A stretch of 64,000 nucleotides of DNA from Skeletonema tropicum (Eukaryota; Bacillariophyta; Thalassiosirophyceae; Thalassiosirales; Thalassiosiraceae): NCBI GenBank assembly GCA_037178625.1, contig CM074134.1:3224001-3288000 (forward strand). The letters are read 5' to 3'. The stretch's first letter is position 1. Each line of letters begins with the position of its first letter. The translations under genes and the position numbers were made by a program. Below the pieces are notes generated by a model. That model did no database searches. It was given only the letters and a program-made list of their open reading frames with translations, and was not told the origin of the DNA. Below are positions 9,876 to 21,100 of this stretch, piece by piece.

Positions 9876-12551
9876 TGCTTATGAACAATGAAGAAGTGTA
9901 GGGATAGGAATAGGAAAAGCTGCCGTGCAATTCCAGGAACGATGGATTCGGTAGGAACTCCTTTCTCTCCCTAGAGGACATGGTAAATTTGAGATGTATG
10001 AATTTGTAAGATAAACGCTAGTTAACGACTTATCTTCTCTGTGTTTAGAAACATTGTATAATCATACTTCTTTCACGTACATAGATTGTAACCACTCTGC
10101 AACGTCGCAGCAATTCTTCCCCTCATCAAAATAGTTACAGTATCCTATTCGAAAGAAGAGAAAGAAGTATATATTAGACAGATCCAACTAATAGTGACGT
10201 AGACTGTAGTCCCCTGTACCTCTAGAGTAAGAGGAGGGAGCTAGAGAGCTAAGTTCCCTCGTTTGGACACATTTCCTTGTTTCGCGTCTGACAAGTGGGA
10301 CTGAGCGCATCTGGGCAGTTGATGAATGACATGCGAGGGCACCGAGCCGATGTGAAAATGAAAGGCTTGGTACAACTTATTGCTCCACTCATTTCTATGT
10401 TCTCTAAGCACAAGAAAGCAACCAGTTGCCAATATTGTCCAGGAAATGTACTTAGCTTCTTTTCAGAAGTTTGAAATGGACTTGTGGTACCAAGCATTGT
10501 GTGAAAGTACTCTGGTTTGACTAACACTATGAGATTGCCATTTCCTTGGCGGCGTCATGCCTGTGAGCAGGTTGTCAGATGAGAAGAGTCATTCAGTAGA
10601 AAGTAAGCTGACCAGATTCTGAGTTGCAGGCCTTGCTCTAATCTGAATCAAATGGATGGCTAAGGATGTCTTGATTGTTTGACTGATTGCAATGATTTTG
10701 GCGGGGTGCCGGCCTTTATCAATAATAGCACGGACAGGATGCTGCAGTGAGCTGAGATTCAAAAACAACAGAAAGTTTCAGCTGATGCGGTGTACATAGC
10801 TGGAAAGCTAGTGGGGCGAATCAGTCGTACTTTAAAATTTCTGTTATATTATACATATCTAGCTGGAAAGCCTCGTCAATGAAGTGAGGACAGTGAGAAC
10901 CCCTTCTTACACAACTGCACCGGAAAGTCAAGCAAGATCCTCTTAAGTCAGGCTGCGCTTATATAGTGCCTAAGAACAACCCCCCTCTCATTATTGTACT
11001 CAATTGACAGATGATACACGTTGTCGAAGAACAACCACTTGTTCACCTAACACATTCCTCATAGATAGACCTACATACAACACAAACCACGTGGGTAGCA
11101 AAGAAACCGAAGAGATAATAGAGATAAGAGTAGCCACCAATCCGCAAAGCGACAAGAGGTTGATAGAGATAGCAATGAGTCGTCGAAGCCATGCTATGTT
11201 GGGTTGTTTCCATGCAGGCTACTCACTGTGTTGGCATGATATATCGACATCGGTTTCAGCTCGCTCTACACCCGTATGCGGATCATCCAAGTTTGCACTT
11301 GCAGAAAAGATTTTACTTGTGCTTTCTAGTTCTCTAGTCAAGCGCAACATAATAGAACATAATCTAAGATCCAAGATGTTAAAGCGTAGCGCTTTCTTCC
11401 TCTTGTGACAAGGAGGATCGAATTGAGAGCTGTATGTGGCTTCATTTAGATTCCACCGAGAGCTCTCACGAAAACGTCAAGGGTCATGTCAATAATCAGT
11501 GACAGCAAAAGTTGCTCATCATGGCTACTAAACCAAATAGACTCAATCAAACAGTTCACTGCAATAATGTACGAAAGCCATGGGAGGAGGCTGTATCTTT
11601 GTCATCTTCATTGATTGGGCTCGAGAGAGAAAGAGATATATAAAACGTGAGTGATGAAGGGTAATCTCATATTTTAGCTCTCTAGTAGCCTATTGCTCAT
11701 TCTAAATCTAAGACTACAGCGTGTCTAGCTAGTTATCTATTGCTTTACTATAGCTCCAAATACTCACAACTCGAACTCGAATATTCCAATCTCTTCTGCT
11801 TCCAATTCCGACTCACTGCCAATTGTGTGTGTAGAGAAATAAGAGATACGTTGCAGAACCATCTAGACTCTCACGGTCATACATAAGCACAGAAGAACAG
11901 AATGAAGCAGAAGTAGAGCATTTTGTGTGTATTGTCAGTTTTGTACCGGACGGGAATGAACGGGCTCACATTCACAGTTATCTTCAACGACCCTATCCTC
12001 ATCGACATATGACCATTTCTTCTATCTTTGGAGATGAAATAGTCGAGCATCTTGGTTTGTATGATATTTTTCAAAGACATAAGAGTTTTAGGGTGGTAGG
12101 TGCCTTTCCGACCAGAGCGCCGCAAGAAACCTGACACTGATGTATCAAAGACAAAGGAAGAGAAGGAAACGAATTAATTATATATATATTGATACATAGA
12201 ACAGAGCTGACGAGTAGCCATTGATTAACTTACTTATTCTTTCATACATTTGACCATCTCGGTAGTGAGGAAGAAGCTCTGCTTGAGCGAGACCTTCAAG
12301 CGCGGATTGGGGTCGCCTGATGCCAGAAAAAGGGATGCTGCGGCTGCGTCAATGTGCTGCCACCGCCACGGATTTTCAATCTTTATTAGAGCTGGTCATG
12401 TTGATATGATTGTGTGTTGTAGCGTTGCAATTCAAAAACTAGAAGATTCGTAGGGCAAATGGCACTGGCGTCATACAATCTCAGCAGGTTGTCCGGAAAA
12501 GTTTATGTCATTTAGGAATTAGTACATCGTCTACAGCGATCGACGTGAACC
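9876..12551. other. gene-poor stretch of about 2.7 kb
   Basis: No convincing gene on either strand. Open stretches near 11004-11408 and 12250-12453 lack ATG starts at the right place and family resemblance. There are short AT-rich runs (about 12175-12195) and a ctctctag element near 11680. The segment atgtcatttaggaattagta near 12506 has an inverted counterpart upstream of cobN (ctaattcctaaattatgtca, about 18022) and a partial match near 46275. Confidence 0.45.
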
Positions 12552-13127
12552 ATGGCAGCCGACACCGCTACCAACTGCACCCTGGGAACAGGGTACGACA
12601 ACACTATAATGTATAATAACCATATGAACGGCTCCTTAAAAACGAGACTTACTACGGCAAAAAAGTACGCATCAATTGACACTACACTCACATTGTTTGG
12701 GAAGGGCGGCAGCAGGGCCATGTGGCCGGCCGGTTGCAACATCAAACAGGAATGGTGTTTTGGAGATATCGGAGGAATGAGGGACGGATTAAGGGATGGA
12801 AGACTCTGCCGGTCAAAGGACACAACGCAGGGATGGACGACTTTTAATTTCATTAATGGAGAGGAGGGAAACTGGAACAACAATCGGGTTGTGACACAAT
12901 CGGTTGGGAAACAAGGCATGAAGATGAGAAGGGAGGAAGCAGTCCAACAACTTATTACTGCCAACAATCTACTACATCAAACAGGTGCAATCCCAGCTCC
13001 CCCACCTAAACCACCTTGGCCCCCACCTTGGCATGATGAAGAACCTATATCGGAGCAAATTAGCATGGAAGACGCTGCACTTGTACGCCACAAATATAAT
13101 TGGAGATGTACACAAGGCGATCTGTAG
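12552..13127 (+). CDS. hypothetical protein, 191 aa
   Basis: The frame begins at ATG in ccatggcagcc, a strong eukaryotic start context, and runs 191 residues. The middle is Gly- and Trp-rich. Residues about 149-160 form a proline-rich stretch APPPKPPWPPPWHDEEP that could bind SH3 or WW domains. No enzyme motif, signal peptide or membrane segment is visible. I recognise no family. The protein is convergent with the DNA2 remnant downstream. Confidence 0.45.
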   Translation: MAADTATNCTLGTGYDNTIMYNNHMNGSLKTRLTTAKKYASIDTTLTLFGKGGSRAMWPAGCNIKQEWCFGDIGGMRDGLRDGRLCRSKDTTQGWTTFNFINGEEGNWNNNRVVTQSVGKQGMKMRREEAVQQLITANNLLHQTGAIPAPPPKPPWPPPWHDEEPISEQISMEDAALVRHKYNWRCTQGDL

Positions 13128-13480
13128 TGTTACCCTATCCAATATATTGCCAATTATTGCTTCTCAGCCGCCACGGGGGTAAACTACCCTGTAAAGGTGC
13201 TTAAAATAGTTGGGAGAGGAAAAATTGATATCAATCAGTACCAAGCGGTTTCGTCTGCCATGAAGCAAATATTAATCGTTTCGAAAATACTTATACTTAT
13301 AGGATGACAGCATTCAATAACCAATGTAGTACTATATCTTTATTGATTCTTTCCTTCATCGTCTACGAGGCAAGCAGCTCTGCGTCTCGTCCAAGCTAAA
13401 GGCACACAACTTTCCATGCACTCACTTTTACAGCTACAGCACCGCAGTCTTCAGCAACAACAAGCATCATGAACAAGACT
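13128..13480. other. intergenic stretch between convergent units
   Basis: I see no gene. This is the 3' side of both the unknown gene ending at 13127 and the DNA2 remnant whose stop codon is at 13481. Confidence 0.5.
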
Positions 13481-15775
13481 TCAATTTATAGCTTCTGGAA
13501 TATTTTGAACCCACCCACGTTCACGACACGACTCCAAGACGGGCCGTAGCACATCACTTCCTCGATGCAACGTGGAGTAAGATCCAATGATAATCATTTT
13601 GTGTTTGGCTCGTGAAAACGCTACACGTTGAGACGGCGAAAGTCTTGTAGCAATCTCCCCGACTTGCCTTCATCATTGCTCCTAACAAGAGAAATGATCA
13701 CCACTGATTTGTCTCTTCCATGAAACCGATCAATTGTGCTCAATTCAAGCCCACTGTTGCTGATCAAACTAAGACTGTCTTATACAGCACGCAGCTGAGA
13801 TCGGAAGGGCGTAATAACACCAATCGAAGTCAGTGATAGGCCGCAACCTGATAGCGCTTTCACGCATTGCTCCGCTAAAGATATCTCTGCAGTATTCACT
13901 GGGCCCTGACTCTCCTTGGCCGCACAATCGAGGAATACGACGGGACAATTTGGGTTGACGACTCTCTCAATCCACTTCATGCCGGGATCTGTTTGTTGTT
14001 TGGGAGTGGCAGGCAGGCAGGCAGAGCTTTTGATGCTTTACCTCATCGTTGCCACACTTGAGCAATCCTTTGTACGCGACGACGTTGGAAAAATGGCATA
14101 TGTCCTCATTCATTCGATATTGCATCGTCAGTTTGGCCACTGCATCGGGGAATCCTTCTGCGAGATGCATGAGCATGGACTCACCGTAACCTATATCCAG
14201 GCAAAGCAGAGTGCAATCTCTACTATTTCCAGAGCAAGATATATTGCATGCGGGGAAGATAGGAGATATCCAAACTTACCAGCTTGGTCGGCCACCTCAC
14301 TCACTACAAGCGGTGGAAGTTGCATGTGAATCAGCCGCCATGATTGCACCTAATATAGCAGGCTGGCTTTTATCTGTCCTGCTTCATCGACGATTACGAC
14401 ATCAAACTTTTGCCCCGCCAATAGTGAACTGCGTGGCGCAGTGAGAGCACTTACGCCTACAACCCGTGCTGAAGTTACAACATTGAAGAGAACATCGGCA
14501 TTTGGCTTCGTACAAGTACCCAGCTTCAAGTGCAATGTTCTGAGCCAGCAGTTGTGGACGTTTGAATGGCAAGACCCCTCTCTCCCAATCCCAATTCTCA
14601 CAATAGGATTTGGAACCAAGTCGCTAGAATTCACACCACTACCAATTGGTTTGCATAATAAATTGTCCACTGCAGAACGAGTGTAACTTGTGAGGAGAAC
14701 TCTTTTCCCCCAAGCCACGAGCAAGCGAGTCAGTACCCGGGAGTCCTTGAATAAGAGCAAAATCCTCCGCAGCAATCACCTTGAGAACAGCTGCTTTCTG
14801 ATCTGAATTAAGCTTTGCAAAGTCTCGTTTCAAACCGCTTTTGTCACAACCAGACACAAGATCATTAAAAGAAATGTCCTCTGAAAATAGGCCTTCTTCT
14901 GAGACAGCGCTGAATCGAGGTGGCGGTTCCAGCCGTATAATAGCGTTTTAAGGTGACGACGACGAGCGGAGGAATCAGTGTTTTGAGTAAATTGTTTCAT
15001 TTTGAGCGGTGTCTGACCAAGTGCCTCTGTAGAGAACGACGGTATATCTAGCGTGAAGAAAATTAACTAAAGTGAAGAGCGAGAGAGCAATTGATGAGTA
15101 AAGAAGAGATAAAGCCATTTCCAAGTAAAGAAAAGTGTCAACGGATACTGCCTGTCTTACCCAGATTTTGGAGCAGTAATCCAGCTCCATTTGAAAGCTC
15201 ATCTCTGTCAATCCTGAACATGGTTTTATTGCTCAAACGACTAACATCCTTTTGCTGCAGAACAATATCAATACTACTTTCTGCTACGCTCGACACAGAG
15301 CCTCTAAAGATGATGATACGCCGTCTCTTCGAGTGGCACTTAGTGGTGAAGGACGCGTCATCCATACGAACAAGAGATTGAATAACGTAAGTTCCCTTCT
15401 CAAAATGCAGATTCGTAATGAGTTGCTTTGATTTGTTCTCAGAAGATCGACAAAGTCGTATCACTGCATCACCATCAATATCGGAATCATTCTTCTTTAC
15501 AAGAGTTGCTGATAGATGAGTCTCGTCCAAAATCATGGAAGAAATGCATCGGCCGTCGCTTCTTTCTTTTTCATCAGAATCATAAAGCCATGATTTTGCA
15601 ATATCTGAAGGAGTAGCATGACGCTCTAGATCAATCAGACGATCCCATTTCCGAAAGTAATCCAAATCCATTTCTTTCAAATGCCCAGTGAAGTGATCGA
15701 TGAGTTGTCGGTGGGGCAGATTAGTTCGAGGTGCATTAGTTGACGATTTATGTATTTCCAGTGTTGTCCGCAGCC
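13481..15775 (-). pseudogene. DNA2: DNA2 nuclease-helicase remnant
   Basis: Minus-strand pieces in several frames give DNA2 order. LDYFRKWDRLIDLE (near 15660) is the conserved segment before the helicase. Next come [100 protein letters not shown] and AFSRAKHKMIIIGSYSTLH, ending at a stop at 13481. The Walker A GK[ST] is deleted (GLPGTD joins directly to a frameshifted LTRLLVAWGKR near 14735). The segment between AAD and QLPPL is also lost, and several frameshifts occur. One real intron survives (gtaagt...tag, about 14190-14290). DNA2 processes Okazaki flaps and resected ends; this copy cannot work. Confidence 0.85.
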
Positions 15776-15839
15776 GTGTACATCAGGCATTCCCTATTTT
15801 TGTATCAACGTTCGCAAGAACTCGTGTTTGACAGCAGCG

Positions 15840-17780
15840 GTGGTAAGGCACTTGGCGGCGGATCAGGGACATCCAGCTGTCCAAGTTGAGCTGCCATTTG
15901 TTCAGTCTGCTTCCACGCATCACCAATCTCACCAGAGTCAGTTGTTGTTGTTGGCAGCGGAACATTCGCCTTGCCATCACTGAGAACTATGAGCAGCAAC
16001 GCCTGCTCAGGTTCCTGCCTCCGTAGACGATGAATCATATCACTCGTGAGTGACAAAGCATGCGCCAAAGGAGTCCTTCCACCAGTAGGCAATCGCTGCA
16101 ACTGCTTCTCCGCCAACTCCACACTTGTTGATATGCATCCATTAGTAAACTAATCACGGCTCCTTTGACTGTTTCCATTCGTTTTCGTGCGGACATTGAT
16201 CCAGAGGCATCGACTACAACTAGGATGAGTGTATCTGTGGTACTAGTGTATACCCTTTTGCGGTAGTTTTCGGGGAGGATGATTGGTTGGCCATTTTCGG
16301 ATAGGCCATTTGATGCTGCAGCCCGAAGTGTGGCATCTACTGCTAGATCAACAGCCTCATCTGTTGGTGTGGATCTGATGTATCGAGTTTTTTGCTGTGA
16401 ACTTGTGGAAGTGTTGCGGCGGCCTGAACCTGTTTGACCATTCTGTTTTTGACCGAGTCGAAGTTGTTTGATTTGACTTGGTTTGCTGGCTGTGAAGGTC
16501 TGCATTTGGTCATCATTTTGAGCATTATTTCCTTCACCAGTTTGAGCATTATTTTGCTTGCTTTGTTGTGTAGATTGGCCGTCATCATCTTGAGGTGACG
16601 TTGACTCATCATCTCCTGCAGTGTTGTCTCTGCCGTTATTGTAAGATCCTACTTCTGTCGACTTGTCGTCGCCGCTAGGTCGGTTCGGCTCTCTATCATC
16701 ATCTTTCGCCTGATTATTATTCTCAGGAGGATGTTGAGAATTCATGAGCTCATACAACAAATCATCCATCTTTGGTCCATCCATTGGTGACTCAAATGGC
16801 TGTCTCCTCCTCCGATGTGCCAATACCAACTCCGCCACATCCTTGACATCTTCTGGTAGTACCTCAATCCGTCCCCTGTAGGCAGCCAAGGCACAGGCAG
16901 ATCGATACATGGTTAGATCTGCTCGTAAACTCCCAACTTTGAATTCGGTACAAATTTGACTGATCAGTAAGAGCAATTCATCCCCCCCCAGAACAACCTG
17001 CGGTAAACGCTCTTGTGCCTCCTTAATCTTTTTTGTCAGTTCCCTCTCCACATCAACCCAAGCAGCACCATATTTGTCAGGGTGGTGTCGTTCATACTGC
17101 ATTCTCTGCTTGACAACCTCACACCGTTCCTTAACATCCGTCGACGCCACAACATCCACCATGAGACCAAACCGATCTAACAATTGTCGCCGTAGCTCGC
17201 TCTCCTCTGGATTCATCGTTCCAATCAACATGAATTTCGCCGGGTGAACCTTCGTCATGCCCTCTCGTTGAACCGTATTGACACCGCTGGCAGCAGCATC
17301 TAGTATGACATCGGCTGAATGAGCCGAGAATAAATTCACTTCATCTATATAAAGTATGCCCCGGCCAATGGCCGAGGCGAGGAGTCCAGGTGAAAAGATG
17401 GGTTTGCCGCCGTTTTGGATTGTGGAGGAGAAGTCGATGGAGCCTAATATTCGATCTTCTGTGGCGCCGACGGGTAGGTCGACGAATGGTGTGGCGATGG
17501 ATTTGTTGAAGCACACTGATCGTCATGAATTGTCAGAATTATTTTGTGTCTCAGCACAGTGCAGCGATTGTACGGATGCAACACTTGCTTGACAGGATCA
17601 TATGCGACCTCAATCGTCGACATTAAATGAGCGATGCCTCGTGCGGCTGTACTCTTGGCCGTGACCTTGTCGCCTTTGATGAGTACTCCGCCGATGCCTG
17701 GATCGATGGCGCAGAGGATGAGGCACAGTTTTAGATTTTCTTGGCCGATTATGGCGGCGAATGGATAGTGTCGGCGGCGG
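15840..17780 (-). pseudogene. chlD: ChlD/BchD-type chelatase AAA-VWA subunit, disrupted
   Basis: The order is that of the fused AAA-VWA subunit found beside bacterial cob[21 protein letters not shown] is followed by a Walker A-like GDKVTAKST, with Val where the family usually has Gly. Then come [47 protein letters not shown], an acidic Gln/Asn-rich linker, and the VWA domain with MIDAS DASGS, PTGGRTPLAHAL and VLSDGKAN. Lesions: no in-frame ATG before YPF, a frameshift near 17515, and loss of about 22 residues plus frame between MDAYQ and VELAEKQL near 16125-16140, which removes a core VWA strand. The C-terminus also ends early. In working homologues it powers metal insertion by CobN or ChlH. 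Confidence 0.8.
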
Positions 17781-18196
17781 CCTTTATGTTTGTTGTTCGT
17801 TCATTTCGATGTCGAGTTGATTAAAAAGCGGCTAAGAGCTTCATAGATAGCAAAGTGAGTTAAGCAGATAAGCTGAGCTGGGAGATAGAGAGCCAGAGCA
17901 GGGTACAAGATAAGAGCACATCAGATCGGCTTGGTTGATTCAGCTTTGCTTTTTCTTTCATGTAGGTGATGTCCATCACACGTGGCCTTCAGGTGCTACA
18001 TTCTGTAGCGCTGTATTTGTTACTAATTCCTAAATTATGTCACGTTAACGCCACTGCACGTCTCAAAGATATCGAAGCACGTGCAACATGCCGATGCCAT
18101 CAACTGCCCTGACATTTAAAATCCAAAACATCAGCTTGACTTTGCTCGATGAATGGAGAGCAGAGGAGGATGGTTGTAACCACTACATAACCTATC
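17781..18196. promoter_or_regulatory. divergent intergenic region between chlD and cobN
   Basis: About 420 bases separate the broken chlD (minus) from cobN (plus). They contain several CACGTG-type E-box/G-box cores (cacacgtggcc near 17978, gaagcacgtgcaac near 18076) and a TCACGTTAACG element near 18040. The head-to-head arrangement suggests a shared promoter. Factor binding is inference only. Confidence 0.5.
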
Positions 18197-21100
18197 ATGG
18201 ACATCACTACAAAGATGATGGCGACTCCAACAACAACGGAAGAGCCCTACAAAGTCGTGCTCCTGTCGCACAAGGACAGCGACATCCTCACACTCTCCAC
18301 TGCAAAGCAAATGCTTCCTCTGGATTACCCCTCCATCAACACAGTCGATCTGTGCTCTCTAAAAGTCGATAATGACATGATCGATGCAATCAATCAAACC
18401 ATACTAGGCCCCACCACTGACGCTACCTCTACCAATAATACCCACACGGAAACGTTACTCATTGTTCGTCTACTAGGAAGAGGCGTCCCCGGCTTCCAAC
18501 ATCTACTCGACCACGCTCACAAACACAACCATTATTTAATAGTAGTATCCGGCATACCAGGCTCATTCGAACCAGACCTCACGGCAATGTGCAACAATGT
18601 ATCAGTAGACACCATCAATGAGGTTATGAAATACTTTCATGCCGATGGGTGTGCCAATAATATGAACAACATGTTACGATATTTGGCGGATCATTTGTTT
18701 CAATTGGGGTATGAGTATGATCCGGCTGTAACTATGCCCGATCATGGATTGTACCATCCTAAATTTGATGGTGAGGAGGACACGGTAGCATATTTACAAG
18801 ATTGTTTTGAAAATTCGGAAAAGCCAACTGTTGCCATTCTATTCTATCGATGTCATTATCTCAGTGGAAATAGAGCCTTTGTGGATGCCTTGTTGGATGA
18901 ATTAGATGTATTGGGTGTGAATTCCATTGGGTTGTTTACAGAAACACTACGTGCAGCGGAGTCGATTGATAATGTGAATGGGCATGCTGTAGAGAAATTT
19001 CCAACAGCTTTGACGTATTTGCTTCATACGGACACGGGGAAGTGTATGGTGGATGTGTTGATATCAAGTATGGCATTTGCAATGGGTGAAGTTAATCCAG
19101 ATGGACCAACGCTGGGCAATTGGTCTGCGGAGGGGATTAAGGCATTGAATGTACCCGTACTCCAAGCGATTAACTCCGTGGGGACATATGAGGAATGGAA
19201 TGAGTCGTCACGTGGACTAAATCCACTCGATACTGCCATGAATGTCGCTATTCCCGAGTTTGACGGGCGGATTATTACATTGCCCGTCTCGTTCATGGCA
19301 CCGGTAGATGAGACAAATAGTGTTCAATACTATGAGCCTGTGGAGGATAGGGTGGTCCAGGTGGCCAAGCAAGCTACAAAATTGGCAACGTTACGTCACA
19401 AGGCCAATTCGGAGAAGCGGATTGCATTCATGTTGACGAATAGCAGTGGTAAGGCTGAACGTATTGGGGATGCTGTTGGGTTGGATACGCCAGCCTCAAT
19501 AATGAAGGTGTTTGAGGCAATGAAAGCTGCTGGATACGATTTTGGTGAAGATGGCAGCTTGCCCGATGACGGAGATACATTGATTCAAAATTTAGTGGAT
19601 CGATGCTCTTATGATGAAATATACTTGACCGAGTACCAGCTGGCGAATGCTGCTGGTCATGTCAAGAAGGAAGTTTACCAAACATTGTTTGACAAGTTGC
19701 CCCAGAAGCAGAAAGATCATATCGTAGATCAATGGGGTAAGCCTCCTGGTGAGGCCTATGTTCATAATGACGCAATTGCATTGGCTGGTCTTGAATTTGG
19801 TAATATCTTTATGGCACTTCAACCCCCTAGAGGATACGGAATGGTAAGTCGTTCAATGTGAATTGCTTGTATTATATGAGATCGATTAAATATTTATTTA
19901 CTATCGTAATCCTTTTCACCTCTGCTCTATCCAGGACCCTGACAAAATTTATCACACTCCAGACTTGCCTCCTCCACACAATTATTTTGCACTCTATCGT
20001 TGGTTACGTGATGTGTGGAAAGCCGACGCTATTGTGCACATGGGGAAGCACGGGACCTTAGAATGGCTGCCAGGAAAAGGAGTCGGGCTCTCTAGCGAGT
20101 GTTATCCTGATACATTCCTTGATGATATGCCTCTAATCTATCCATTTATCATCAATGATGTAAGTCGGCCAATGCTGTGTTTATTTTTGTACGACCTCAT
20201 TACCATTACACCTTCACTCTCACGTTGGTTGCTTTCTACTTTGCAGCCGGGAGAGGGAATGCAGTCAAAACGACGTGCACACTCGGTAATTATTGATCAT
20301 TTGACTCCACCGATGACGACTGCAGACGGGTACGGAGAGCTGGCTCAGCTCATGCAGCTAGTAGACGAGTATTATCAGATTGAGATGCTTGATCCATCAA
20401 AGATGCCCTTGGTGCAAAAACAGATTTGGGAATTAATCAAGAAAATCAATCTGGATGAAGGTAGGTATGTGCTTTCTTCCTCTTGCACTGTTTACATTCT
20501 GTCGTCGGAACGGTCTTAATCTTAATACGCTTTGCTTCTCACCACCCTATCCACAATATCTTTGTCAGATCTTTCGTTTATACTGAATCACGACCACGAT
20601 CATCATCACGAGAGTGGCTCAGCCCATGATGAAGCTACCGAAGGAGAAAAGGACGATCACCACAGACATTCCTCTCATGATCATCATCATGGCCATTCCT
20701 CGCGTAATGAAGCTGCTGCAGAAGAAGTGGGCGATCACCACAGTCATTCCTCTCATGATCATAATCATGGTCATGTCTCGTGTAACGAAGCTGCTGAAGA
20801 AAAAGAAAGTGGCCACAATCACTCTTCACATGATCACCAACACGCTTCTGAAGACTCCCACGAGCATGGCAGTCATTCTCATCACTCTCACGAACATTCC
20901 TCTCATGATCATCATCATGGTCATGTCTCGTGTGACGAAGCTGCTGAAGAAGTACAAAATGGCCACAATCACTCTTCACATGATCAACAACTCGCTTCTG
21001 AAGACTCCCACGAGCATGGCAGTCATTCTCATCACTCTCACGAACATTCCTCTCATGATCATCATCATGGTCATGTCTCGTGTGATGAAGCTGCTGAAGA

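Noticed and set aside
11004..11408. Open frame of 134 codons
   Set aside because: It has no ATG start, no recognised motif and uneven composition; probably chance.
15840..17780. Programmed frameshifting to rescue chlD
   Set aside because: Frameshifting is described for some prokaryotic chlD genes, but here about 22 residues of the VWA core are missing from the DNA, which frameshifting cannot restore.
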